A DNA stretch of 64,000 nt from Reyranella aquatilis (GCF_020880995.1 NZ_JAJISD010000008.1:1-64000), one strand, 5' to 3'. Shown: positions 26,682 to 33,885, counted from the stretch's first letter. The notes: generated by a model not told the origin, from the letters alone. Program-made: numbers and translations.

Positions 26682-27440
26682 GTGGAAGAGTTGAGTGCTG
26701 TCCTGGTTGCCCTCTCGGCCCTCGGGCTGATCCTGCTGTCCATCGCCCTCGGCGTCACCATGCGGCGCAAGCTGCCGGAAACCCACCTCACCGGCGATTC
26801 CAAGGATGTCATCAAGCTCGCGACGGCGCTGGTCGCCACCATGGCCGCCCTGGTCACGGCGCTGCTCTTCGCCTCGACGCGGGCTTCCTACGAGGCGACG
26901 AACAGCCAGGTCGGGCAGCTCGTCGCCAGCGTCATCGAGCTCGACCGGCTCCTGCAGGATTACGGCGCCGAAGGTGTCGCCCTGCGCCGGGCGCTTCGTG
27001 AGGATGTGACTGCCATCGTGAATACCATCTGGCGCGAAGAGGCCTCACCGCACCAGACGCTGGCGCAGAATTCCGCGTCCGAGGCCCAGGTCATCACCCG
27101 CCTGCGCCAGCTGGCGCCGCGCGATCCGTTGCAGACTTCCCTTCAGGCGCGGGCATCGGTGGTCAGCAATGCGCTGGCCCAGATACAGCTCACGCTCTTC
27201 GCGCATCCGCAGGACTCGCTGTCCAAGCCGTTCGTCTTCGTGCTGGTGCTGTGGCTGTGCTTCATTTTCGGCACCTTCGCCATGTCGGCGGATGCCAACG
27301 GCACGATGCTGAGCGTGCTGTTCTTCTGCGCGCTCTCGGCGGCCAGCGCGATCTATCTGATCCTGGAACTGGGCCAGCCGTTCGACGGTCTCATGCAGAT
27401 TTCGAGCGACCCGCTGCGTCACGCGTTGCCGCCGCTCTAG
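26682..27440 (+). CDS. DUF4239 (bestrophin-like) membrane protein
   Basis: A 252-residue membrane protein with an N-terminal helix, a second helix at about 45-65 (LATALVATMAALVTALLFAS), a long soluble region, and two C-terminal helices (about 185-235). This plan matches the DUF4239 bestrophin-like family, whose function is not established. The first codon here is GTG at 26682; a TTG nine bases on is an alternative. It ends before a dispersed palindromic repeat. Confidence 0.7.
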   Translation: MEELSAVLVALSALGLILLSIALGVTMRRKLPETHLTGDSKDVIKLATALVATMAALVTALLFASTRASYEATNSQVGQLVASVIELDRLLQDYGAEGVALRRALREDVTAIVNTIWREEASPHQTLAQNSASEAQVITRLRQLAPRDPLQTSLQARASVVSNALAQIQLTLFAHPQDSLSKPFVFVLVLWLCFIFGTFAMSADANGTMLSVLFFCALSAASAIYLILELGQPFDGLMQISSDPLRHALPPL

Positions 27441-27469
27441 AGCCGTTCCAGTTCACATTGACCCACTTA

Positions 27470-27581
27470 CCTCATCCTGAGGAGCGCGCCGAAGGCGTGC
27501 GTCTCGAAGGATGGGCAACAGGCAAGGTGCGCGTTCCCACCCTTCGAGACGCATCGCTGCGCGATGCTCCTCAGGGTGAGG
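27470..27581. repeat. Dispersed palindromic intergenic repeat, copy 2
   Basis: A 112-bp inverted repeat starting CCTCATCCTGAGGAGC and ending GCTCCTCAGGGTGAGG, with inner arms GTCTCGAAGGATGGG and CCCACCCTTCGAGAC. The core including GGGCAACAGGC matches the copy at 116-223. It lies between the DUF4239 gene and the end of the grr cluster and could form a large stem in RNA from either side. Confidence 0.85.
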
Positions 27582-27640
27582 TCGTTGTTTGAATGTTCGG
27601 CTTGATTCAATCTCGCCCAGAAGCGCTCTAGCGGGACAAA

Positions 27641-27669
27641 CGGTCGGCGACTTTGCCGGTCGCCGACCG
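27641..27669 (-). terminator. Probable terminator of the grr cluster
   Basis: CGGTCGGCGAC and GTCGCCGACCG form a perfect 11-bp stem around a 7-nt loop, 15 bp after the stop of the last cluster gene. On the minus strand it is followed by TTTGTCC, a weak T-run, so termination may be partial. Confidence 0.6.
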
Positions 27670-27683
27670 GTATCGGGTTTCGC

Positions 27684-28412
27684 TCAGTCCCAGGCCGCGT
27701 CGACGATCTGGGAGGTCTCGGAGAGAACGATGGTGAGGCGATTGGGCTCGTACTCGTAGCTCGGGATGCCGTCGGCCGGGCGGATGATGCGCAGCGGGTA
27801 GGGCAGGTCCTCTTCCTTCACGACGTTGCCGGCGGCCTGACCGGCGGGCGCGGCGGCGCCCTTGGCCTGGAAGTACTTGCCGAGGCACTTGGCGCAGTCT
27901 TCCTTCGGGGGCGCGACCTCGGCGAAGCCCGGCAGGGTCTTGAGAGTGACCGCGTTGTACCCCGAGCGGACGCGGATGCCCTTGTAGGGATGGCCGTGCG
28001 CAACCGGCAGCAGGGCCTCGACGACCATGAACGGTCCGAGCGGGGCCATGTCGGTGGGGGCGCTGGCCTGGAAGATCAGGTCGAGCATGCCGTCGATGCC
28101 CTGGCCGCGGGTGATCGGCAGCAGGTGGGGCTCACCCCAGGCGTTGGAGGTGACGAGGCCGCGGGCGCGGATGATGTCCATGCCGCCCGAGCGTTCGGAG
28201 CGGATCAGCTCGACGCTGGTCACGAACATGACCGGGAAGGGCCGCGTGCCTTCGGGGCCCGGGGCGCCGCCGCCCGGGGGAGGACCGGCGTCCTTCGGGG
28301 TCGATGGCGTGGCCTGCTGCTGGGGCGGCTGCTGCGCGTTCGCGGCGAAGCCCGCCAGCAGCGTGCCGGTAGCAACCAGAGAGGCGAGGGCAAAGAGTTT
28401 CTTCACGGTCAT
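27684..28412 (-). CDS. Secreted grr-cluster protein X2 (I78-inhibitor-like C terminus)
   Basis: A 242-residue secreted protein of unrecognised family. The signal peptide ends near AANAQ (about residue 27), then a Gln/Pro/Gly-rich linker (28-57) and a compact middle region (58-165). The C-terminal part has DCAKCLGK (Cys173, Cys176) and RIIRPADGIPSYEYEPNRLT followed by IVLSETSQIVDAAW. This resembles the core of protease inhibitor family I78 (C...GK, R-I/V-RPGD-V-T-DY-PDRLN, GRI), but ends WD instead of CG. It differs from X1 at 12 of 242 positions. Role in the RiPP pathway (export, protection from proteolysis, or peptide binding) is inference. Confidence 0.75.
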   Translation of the reverse strand: MTVKKLFALASLVATGTLLAGFAANAQQPPQQQATPSTPKDAGPPPGGGAPGPEGTRPFPVMFVTSVELIRSERSGGMDIIRARGLVTSNAWGEPHLLPITRGQGIDGMLDLIFQASAPTDMAPLGPFMVVEALLPVAHGHPYKGIRVRSGYNAVTLKTLPGFAEVAPPKEDCAKCLGKYFQAKGAAAPAGQAAGNVVKEEDLPYPLRIIRPADGIPSYEYEPNRLTIVLSETSQIVDAAWD

Positions 28413-28450
28413 GACTTCCTCGAATGCTTTGCGGCGCCGTCGCCGCCCGG
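28409..28450 (-). pseudogene. Possible remnant of a grrM 3' end before X2
   Basis: The 42 nt before X2 align without gaps to the last 42 nt of grrM (29670-29711), identical at 30 positions by my count. They include the GGCGG block, TCGAG, and the terminal CATGA that joins stop and start. In the grrM frame they read GGDGAAKHSRKS-stop, compared with GGSAAPEPSRMP-stop. This suggests that X2 once followed a second grrM, now deleted. The similarity is short and could be partly chance. Confidence 0.4.
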
Positions 28451-28487
28451 AATAGGCACAGGTCTCACGGTCGGTTTCCGGTGCGGC

Positions 28488-28862
28488 CTACCAGTTGTGC
28501 CAGCCATTGTGCCAGCCGTTACCCCAGCCGCCGTTGCCCCAGCCGCCATTGTGCCAGCCGTTGCCCCAGCCGCCGTTGCGCCAGCCCCAGCCGCGGTGCC
28601 AGCCGTTGCCCCACCAGGCGAGCGTCTGCTCGCGGTCGATGGCGACGAAGGGCTCGCCGTCCTTGCGATACTGTTCGATGGCGCTGGAGACGTCGGTGCG
28701 GATCGACTGCAGGCGCTCCGCCACCGAGCCGCGCGTCGAGTCTTCCGGTCCTGCCGTGGCAGTGGCCGATGCATCGGCGGCGGCGAGGCCGACCGAAAGG
28801 CCGAGGGCGCCGGATGGCAGCAGCTGCGCCAGCGTCCACACGGTACGACGATCCTGTGACAT
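28488..28862 (-). CDS. grrA: GrrA/OscA1-type cyclophane RiPP precursor, long form
   Basis: A 124-residue precursor peptide. The leader has LLPSGALGLSVGLAAADA (residues 14-31), which is identical in the second precursor of the cluster, then a helical stretch with QYRKDGEPFVAID. The core (83-124) is almost only Trp, Gly, Asn, His and Arg. Trp-Xaa-Asn units start at Trp84, 94, 99, 103, 108, 113, 117 and 121, with variants WHR (88) and WGW (92), and Trp124 is last. GrrM-type radical SAM enzymes are known to link the aromatic ring to the residue two positions on. The start has GGGAGA upstream. Confidence 0.85.
   Translation of the reverse strand: MSQDRRTVWTLAQLLPSGALGLSVGLAAADASATATAGPEDSTRGSVAERLQSIRTDVSSAIEQYRKDGEPFVAIDREQTLAWWGNGWHRGWGWRNGGWGNGWHNGGWGNGGWGNGWHNGWHNW
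28495..28620. repeat. Coding tandem repeat of the long precursor core
   Basis: On the plus strand the units CCAGCCGCC, CCGTTGCCCCA and CCATTGTGCCA recur at spacings of 9-15 bp. They are the complement of codons for Trp-Gly-Asn-Gly and Trp-His-Asn-Gly. Unit number can probably change by slippage or unequal crossing-over. The shorter precursor at 30891-30960 has a smaller version. Confidence 0.8.
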
Positions 28863-28944
28863 GCATATCTCCCTGGAGAGTGGCCAAGCCGATCTGGAGT
28901 GTCGGGCCTGGCAATGGAAACTTCAATGAATCCGCGTGCCTGTT

Positions 28945-29673
28945 TCAGTCCCAGGCGGCGTCGACGATCTGCCCGGCCTCGGAGAGAACGATGGTGAGGC
29001 GATTGGGTTCGTACTGGTAGCTCGGGATGCCGTCGGCCGGGCGGACGATGCGCAGCGGGTAGGGCAGGTCCTCTTCCTTCACGACGTTGCCGGCGGCCTG
29101 GCCGGCGGGCGCGGCGGCGCCCTTGGCCTGGAAGTACTTGCCGAGGCACTTGGCGCAGTCTTCCTTCGGGGGCGCGACCTCGGCGAAGCCCGGCAGGGTC
29201 TTGAGGGTGACCGAGTTGTACCCCGAGCGGACGCGGATGCCCTTGTAGGGATGGCCGTGCGCAACCGGCAGCAGGGCCTCGACGACCATGAACGGTCCGA
29301 GCGGGGCCATGTCGGTGGGGGCGCTGGCCTGGAAGATCAGGTCGAGCATGCCGTCGATGCCCTGGCCGCGGGTGATCGGCAGCAGGTGGGGCTCGCCCCA
29401 GGCGTTGGAGGTGACGAGGCCGCGGGCGCGGATGATGTCCATGCCGCCCGAGCGTTCGGAGCGGATCAGCTCGACGCTGGTCACGAACATGACCGGGAAG
29501 GGCCGCGTGCCTTCGGGGCCCGGGGCGCCGCCGCCCGGGGGAGGACCGGCGTCCTTCGGGGTCGACGGCGCGGCCTGCTGCTGGGGCGGCTGCTGCGCGT
29601 TCGCGGCGAAGCCCGCCAGCAGAGTGCCGGCGGCAACCAGGGACGTGATCGCAAAGAGCTTCATGCGCTTCAT
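28945..29673 (-). CDS. Secreted grr-cluster protein X1 (I78-inhibitor-like C terminus)
   Basis: A 242-residue protein with the same plan as X2 and 95% identical: signal peptide to about 27, Gln/Pro/Gly-rich linker, middle region, DCAKCLGK, and a C-terminal RIVRPADGIPSYQYEPNRLT segment like I78 inhibitors. Differences lie mainly in the signal peptide and the last 35 residues. DNA identity is also very high, including third codon positions, so the duplication is recent or the copies convert each other. The start ATG overlaps the grrM stop (ATGA), so X1 is made together with the maturase, which supports a role in the same pathway. Confidence 0.78.
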   Translation of the reverse strand: MKRMKLFAITSLVAAGTLLAGFAANAQQPPQQQAAPSTPKDAGPPPGGGAPGPEGTRPFPVMFVTSVELIRSERSGGMDIIRARGLVTSNAWGEPHLLPITRGQGIDGMLDLIFQASAPTDMAPLGPFMVVEALLPVAHGHPYKGIRVRSGYNSVTLKTLPGFAEVAPPKEDCAKCLGKYFQAKGAAAPAGQAAGNVVKEEDLPYPLRIVRPADGIPSYQYEPNRLTIVLSEAGQIVDAAWD

Positions 29674-30881
29674 GGCATCCTCGACGGCTCTGGAGCGGCC
29701 GAGCCGCCCGTGACGGAAAGGGAGAGTGCGTTCGCGGCGGAGACCGCCGCGGCCGGACTGTGTTCGAGACGGTCGTAGGCCTCGAGAATGAGGTCGGTCG
29801 GCACCATCTGCGTGAGGGTGCAGTAGGATGTCACGGTGCTGGTCAGGCTGCCATTCTCGAACAGCTTGTTCACCGGGGCGCCGCCGCCGCACACCGAGAA
29901 ATAATCGCAGGACCGGCTGCAGGCCTCCACGCCCGCCGCGATGTCGCGATGGAGCGGCGAGGCGAGGCACACGTCGCGGATCTCCTGCAGGGTCTGGAAG
30001 TTGATGTTGCCCAGGAGATAGTCGCCGTACGCCGCGTTCTTCAGTCCCAGCAGTTCGGGGCTGAAGCTCGAGACGTTGCCGTGGCTGTCGACGTTCAGCA
30101 TGGCCAGCGGCTCGGTCTGGATGTTGCGCGTCGGCACGCCCTCCGGCCTGAACATGCGCGGCAGGGCGAGGTCGATCTCGCGCAGGAACCGGACGCGGCC
30201 GCTTTCCCGCGCGCGGTGCCAGAAGGTCCGCAGGAAAGCGGCATAGCGGCGGCGCAGTTCGGGTCCGTGGAACAGGCTCGACACATGGTCGCCCTCGGAC
30301 TCCTCGACGTTGAAACAGATCTGGTCGATACCCTCGGAAAGGTAGAAGTCGAGCAGCTCCTCCGGCTGGTCGAGGCTGGTGTGCGAGAGGACCGAGATCA
30401 CGTGGAACGGCACGTCGTGCTCGCGCAGGCAGCGGATGCCCGCGATGGTCTTGTCGAACGTGCCCTTGCCGCTGCGGCTCTTGCGATGCAGGTCGTGCAA
30501 TTCACGGGGGCCATCGAGGCTGACGCCGACGCCGACGTTCCAGTCCTTGAACAGCGCGCACCAGTCGGCATCGATCAGCGTGCCGTTGGTCTGGAAGGAA
30601 TGACGGACGTGGACGCTCGCCGGCCGCATCCGTTCGATCGTCGCGAAGGCTTCGCGATAGAAGGAAACCGGCACCACCAGCGGCTCGCCGGCATGCCAGA
30701 TCACGGTGATCTCGGAAGAGGCCCAGCCCGACGCGAAGATCTGCTCGAACAGCCGCGTCACCGTCGTCTGGGCGATGACGTGCTTGTTCGACCGGTCGGG
30801 CAGGTAACAATAAGTGCAGGCGATGTTGCAGAAGGCCGTCGGCTGCACGACCACCATGCCGATTTCAGGCGTGGCGGTCAT
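29670..30881 (-). CDS. grrM: GrrM/OscB-type radical SAM/SPASM cyclophane maturase
   Basis: A 403-residue cytoplasmic radical SAM enzyme. The [4Fe-4S] motif CNIACTYC (Cys18, 22, 25) is preceded by VVVQPTAF, as in peptide maturases. HAGEP, FQTNGTLID and SLDGP are core barrel motifs. A SPASM domain (about 300-360) has cysteines in ACSRSCDYFSVCGGG and SYC for auxiliary clusters. Position between two Trp-Xaa-Asn precursors and its sequence fit the GrrM/OscB family, which forms three-residue cyclophanes. The ATG at 30881 is 2 nt after the grrA1 stop; the open frame upstream runs through grrA1 out of frame. Confidence 0.9.
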   Translation of the reverse strand: MTATPEIGMVVVQPTAFCNIACTYCYLPDRSNKHVIAQTTVTRLFEQIFASGWASSEITVIWHAGEPLVVPVSFYREAFATIERMRPASVHVRHSFQTNGTLIDADWCALFKDWNVGVGVSLDGPRELHDLHRKSRSGKGTFDKTIAGIRCLREHDVPFHVISVLSHTSLDQPEELLDFYLSEGIDQICFNVEESEGDHVSSLFHGPELRRRYAAFLRTFWHRARESGRVRFLREIDLALPRMFRPEGVPTRNIQTEPLAMLNVDSHGNVSSFSPELLGLKNAAYGDYLLGNINFQTLQEIRDVCLASPLHRDIAAGVEACSRSCDYFSVCGGGAPVNKLFENGSLTSTVTSYCTLTQMVPTDLILEAYDRLEHSPAAAVSAANALSLSVTGGSAAPEPSRMP

Positions 30882-30883
30882 AC

Positions 30884-31192
30884 TCACCAGTTGTGCCAAC
30901 CATTGCCCCAGTTGCGCCAGCCGCCGTTGCGCCAGCCGCCATTGCCCCACCAGGCGAGGCGCTCCTCGGAATCGACGGCCACGAACGGCTCGCCGTCCTT
31001 GCGGTACTGCTCGAGGGCGACCGATACGTCGAGGCGGAGCGATTGCAGGCGCTGGGCCACGGAGCCCTCCTGGCGCTCCGGCACGGAGGTACCGGCGGCG
31101 GCGTCTGCGGCCGCCAGTCCGACCGACAGGCCGAGCGCCCCGGACGGCAGAAGGTTAGCCAGCGTGCGCAAGGAACGACGGGTCTTGAACAT
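30884..31192 (-). CDS. grrA: GrrA/OscA1-type cyclophane RiPP precursor, short form
   Basis: A 102-residue precursor and the first gene of the cluster. The leader shares LLPSGALGLSVGLAAADA and QYRKDGEPFVAVD with the long form. Basic residues plus this hydrophobic stretch look like a signal peptide, so the leader may also direct export. The core (82-102) has Trp-Xaa-Asn units at Trp82, 87, 92, 95 and 99 (WGN, WRN, WRN, WGN, WHN), with a final Trp102. GGGGGAG lies 6 nt before the ATG. It is followed by grrM after 2 nt. Confidence 0.87.
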   Translation of the reverse strand: MFKTRRSLRTLANLLPSGALGLSVGLAAADAAAGTSVPERQEGSVAQRLQSLRLDVSVALEQYRKDGEPFVAVDSEERLAWWGNGGWRNGGWRNWGNGWHNW

Positions 31193-31215
31193 GTAGTCTC
31201 CCCCAGAAGGACACT

Positions 31216-31245
31216 ACGTTAGGCAGACCCGCAAGCCATGCGCAA
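31216..31245 (-). promoter_or_regulatory. Candidate promoter of the grr cluster
   Basis: On the minus strand TTGCGC (31245-31240) and TAACGT (31221-31216) are 18 bp apart, 24 bp before the grrA1 ATG and just upstream of its ribosome binding site. The match to a housekeeping promoter is moderate. Confidence 0.3.
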
Positions 31246-31270
31246 ACCAAAAAGCGTTATGCAGATGATA

Positions 31271-31437
31271 TGACCCTTGAAGTCCCGTAGAGAGTTCCCA
31301 TATCAGCCAAGTCCTGAGGGTCGAGAGATCGCGGGACGACGCCGGAGGTGAGCCACGGATGTAATGGTGACCTCGAGGCGACGGGATTTCGGTCCCGAAA
31401 TGGCCCCGCGCCTGAAATGGCGGCGGGGCTTTCTTTT
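31271..31437 (+). ncRNA. Candidate structured RNA ending in a terminator
   Basis: No protein is encoded here on the plus strand, yet a strong plus-strand terminator closes the region. Possible stems are 31280-31288 with 31381-31389 (closing stem, one G-T pair), 31311-31316 with 31332-31337, and GAGGT/ACCTC near 31345-31375. GACCCT (31272) can also pair with AGGGTC (31317), crossing GTCCCG (31282) with CGGGAC (31332), which would be a pseudoknot. I do not recognise 6S, SRP, tmRNA or a known riboswitch. Confidence 0.35.
31403..31437 (+). terminator. Rho-independent terminator on the plus strand
   Basis: GCCCCGC-GCC pairs with GGC-G-GCGGGGC around TGAAAT, followed by TTTCTTTT. A second stem, ATTTCGG/CCGAAAT, lies just before it. 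The orientation can only serve a plus-strand transcript starting within about 31200-31300. Confidence 0.75.
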
Positions 31438-31472
31438 GTCTCGTCGGCGCAGTCCTTCTTTCGCCTGACCAG

Positions 31473-31979
31473 CTAGTGGACGAGTGTTTCACCCGGATCG
31501 CTTGGGGAATTGCGGAGCTTCGCCGAATCAAGCCACACGCGATGCAGAGTGGCCGACGAATCGAGATCACGCCGGGCTTCGCCGATGATAAAGCCGAGAC
31601 CACGCAACAGGTTCAGCGCGCGATCGTGCCGCGCATCGATTTGCTGCTCGAGCCGGGGAAACTGATCCAGCATCTCGCCCAGGACGAGGCGACAAAGCAG
31701 CGAGAGTTCGCGGGGATCGTCGTCGAACGACGGTGTGGTCAGCATCCAGACATAGCCGACGTCCGGATTGTCGAGGCGGGGTGTCACGCCCCAAAGCGCG
31801 CTGGTCGCGCCGTCACTCAGCCGTCGCGCGGCCCAGATCTGCGTGCTGAAGGCGCAGGCCTCCAGGAGTCGGCGGCCGGGATCCTTCTCCGGCCAATCCA
31901 GGGATACTGGCCCATCCTCCAGGCGAGCCGCGAGATAGGCGACGTCCGCGGAGGTGGCTGGCTGGACGTGGTGGCGCAT
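31473..31979 (-). CDS. GNAT-like acetyltransferase, phage Gp13/DUF2833-like
   Basis: A 168-residue soluble protein. IWAARRLSDGATSALWGVTP, then VGYVWMLTTPSF and a helix leading to RALNLLRGLGFIIGEA, have the order of a GNAT fold. This pattern of a short WGV strand and a WML strand resembles acetyltransferase-like proteins seen in phage virion clusters. No other phage gene is near. It precedes the grr cluster on the same strand, with 280 bp between. Confidence 0.55.
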   Translation of the reverse strand: MRHHVQPATSADVAYLAARLEDGPVSLDWPEKDPGRRLLEACAFSTQIWAARRLSDGATSALWGVTPRLDNPDVGYVWMLTTPSFDDDPRELSLLCRLVLGEMLDQFPRLEQQIDARHDRALNLLRGLGFIIGEARRDLDSSATLHRVWLDSAKLRNSPSDPGETLVH

Positions 31980-32060
31980 GTCCTTCTCCTCGCTTGTCGA
32001 CTCAACCGCGAAGGGGGGTGTGAGGTTGCCAACTCCGCTGGCGCGGTGTGGACTGGCCGC

Positions 32061-32597
32061 ATGGTTCCTGCGCCTTCAACCTTCCGTTTCGAGAGCGATG
32101 GCGAGACGCCCAACAACGCGACGCTGCCGCTGCTCCTCTATCGGGAGGTCGTGCCGGCCGATGCTGCAGGCGATGCGGCAGGCTGGTTCGAAAGGACGTT
32201 CGCGACACACAACTGGACGCAGGCGTGGCGGAACGGCATTCATCCCTTCCTTCACTTTCACACCGCCGCCCACGAGGTGCTTGGTATCGCTGCCGGTCGG
32301 GCCAGCGTGCAGTTCGGTGGACGCGCCGGCGTGACGCTCGATGTGGCCGCGGGCGACGTCGTGGTCCTGCCGGCCGGCACGGGCCACCGCCGTCTCGCCG
32401 CCAGCCGCGACCTGCTGGTGGTCGGCGCCTATCCGGCCAACGGCCGCTTCGATCAGAGGCGGCCCGGCGAGGTCGACATCGACACGGTGTGCCGGGCGGT
32501 GGCCGCAGTTCCTTTGCCCGAAATGGATCCCATCGCTGGAGCGCGCGGACCGCTCACGACGCTCTGGCGCCCGATCACTTCACGCCGTAGGTCGTGA
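32061..32597 (+). CDS. YjlB-type cupin protein
   Basis: A 178-residue cupin. PLLLYREVVPADA and the metal-site segments HPFLHFHTAAHEVLGIAAG and AGDVVVLPAGTGHRRL follow YjlB-family proteins, with His residues in HFHTAAHE and GTGH as likely ligands. The exact reaction is unknown. The ATG at 32061 was chosen over a longer open frame that is antisense to the GNAT gene. The 3' end overlaps the convergent TPR gene by 23 bp. Confidence 0.82.
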   Translation: MVPAPSTFRFESDGETPNNATLPLLLYREVVPADAAGDAAGWFERTFATHNWTQAWRNGIHPFLHFHTAAHEVLGIAAGRASVQFGGRAGVTLDVAAGDVVVLPAGTGHRRLAASRDLLVVGAYPANGRFDQRRPGEVDIDTVCRAVAAVPLPEMDPIAGARGPLTTLWRPITSRRRS

Positions 32598-33885
32598 ACT
32601 GGCGTTCGACGCCGGGCATCAAGGCCCGCGCCGCAGCCTTGTCGGCCTCGCCGCTCTTGAGGTCTCCCTTCGCCACCCGCACCAGGCCGCGGCCGTAGAG
32701 GGCGAGCGGGCGGTCTGGGTCGGTACGCAGGGCGGCCTCGTATTCGCGCAGCGCGATGTCCCTCTCGCCGAGCTTGAGGAAGATGAAGCCCCGCGTTTCG
32801 CGCGTCTGCACATTGTCGGGCTGCAGCTTCAGGGCCTCGTCGCAATCCGACAGCGCCTCGGCCAGATCGTGGCCCGCCACCATGCGCGCCAGACAGCGAT
32901 TGTTGTAGGCCCAGGCCATGCGCCCGTCGGCCTTGATGGCGTTGGTGTAGTCGGCGATGGCCTTCTGATAGTCCTGTCGGGCGAAGTGCGCATATCCGCG
33001 GTTGTAGCTGGCGAGTGCGTGGTCCGGCTTCAAAGCCAGTGCCTGATCGAGATCGGCGATCGCCTTGTCGATGTTGCCGCGCATCGACAGGATCGCCGCG
33101 CGATTGACCAGCGCGTCGACGTATTTCGGATCGAGCGACAGCGCCATGTTGTAGTCGGTGAAGGCACGCTGCATGTCGCCCAACCGTGCATTGACGAGGC
33201 CACGCACCATGAAGGCGCGGGGATTGTCGGGCGCCAGCGCGGCGGCGCGGTCGAGATCCGCAAGTGCACGGCCGTGCTCGCCGACGGACGTGTATGCATT
33301 GCCGCGAAGGATCAGCGTGTCGACGTTGTCGGGCGTCAGCGCCAGCGCACGATCGAAGTCGCCGATGGCGCGCCGCATGTCGGCCTTGCGCGTGGCGATC
33401 AGGATCCCGCGGTCGACATGGGCCAGCGCATTGCCCGTATCGAGTCGAATGGCCTCGTCGTAGTCGGAAAGCGCGCGATCGACGTCGTCGAGCGCGTGGT
33501 GGGCGATGCCGCGTTGCAGGAACTGGCTGGCATCGAGCGACGCGGTGCTGGTCGCCTCGTCGAACAGCTTGATGGCCGCGCCGTAATCCGCCGCCGCGCG
33601 GTCCCGGTCGCCGACCGCGCGGTAGGCCTGGCCGCGATTGAGGTGGGCTGTGGCCAACTCACGTCCCTTCAGGGTTTTGGCATCGATGGCGACTGTGCAC
33701 GCAACGATGCGCGTCGCGGGCGCGGTATCGTCCTTGTCGATGCACATCGATGTCGGTGAAGAGGCCGCCAGGGCCGCCTGCTGCTCGACTTCGCGCGCCT
33801 GGAGCGACATGGGAACGGCCAGCACGAACAAGGCCGCGGCGCATATGGCGACGCGTGGTCGCCGCCCGTCTCGATCGCGCTTCAT
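32575..33885 (-). CDS. Secreted tetratricopeptide-repeat protein
   Basis: A 436-residue protein with a signal peptide (cleavage near LQARE, about residue 30) and about ten TPR units from residue 75 on, for example ADYGAAIKLF, SDYDEAIRLD, GDFDRALALT and ADLDQALALK. The N-terminal SSPTSMCIDKDDTAPATRIV motif with a Cys, and a second Cys in VACTVAID, is common in alphaproteobacterial periplasmic TPR proteins. It probably serves as an assembly scaffold. The ATG at 33885 follows GAGGAG. Confidence 0.85.
   Translation of the reverse strand: MKRDRDGRRPRVAICAAALFVLAVPMSLQAREVEQQAALAASSPTSMCIDKDDTAPATRIVACTVAIDAKTLKGRELATAHLNRGQAYRAVGDRDRAAADYGAAIKLFDEATSTASLDASQFLQRGIAHHALDDVDRALSDYDEAIRLDTGNALAHVDRGILIATRKADMRRAIGDFDRALALTPDNVDTLILRGNAYTSVGEHGRALADLDRAAALAPDNPRAFMVRGLVNARLGDMQRAFTDYNMALSLDPKYVDALVNRAAILSMRGNIDKAIADLDQALALKPDHALASYNRGYAHFARQDYQKAIADYTNAIKADGRMAWAYNNRCLARMVAGHDLAEALSDCDEALKLQPDNVQTRETRGFIFLKLGERDIALREYEAALRTDPDRPLALYGRGLVRVAKGDLKSGEADKAAARALMPGVERQFTTYGVK

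Noticed and set aside
28495..28929. Plus-strand frame with CQPLPQPP-type repeats, or a CRISPR-like array
   Set aside because: The repeats are the complement of the Trp-Gly-Asn/Trp-His-Asn codons of the precursor. Spacing is irregular and short, with no unique spacers of normal CRISPR length and no cas genes.
31271..31437. Assignment of the structured region as 6S RNA, SRP RNA or tmRNA
   Set aside because: No SRP GGAAG/GCAG motif, no tmRNA tag or tRNA-like end, and the arrangement of stems is not a clear 6S rod. Kept only as an unassigned candidate.
31473..31979. Prophage remnant suggested by the Gp13-like GNAT protein
   Set aside because: No integrase, structural, lysis or attachment sequences surround it, and similar GNAT proteins can occur outside phages.
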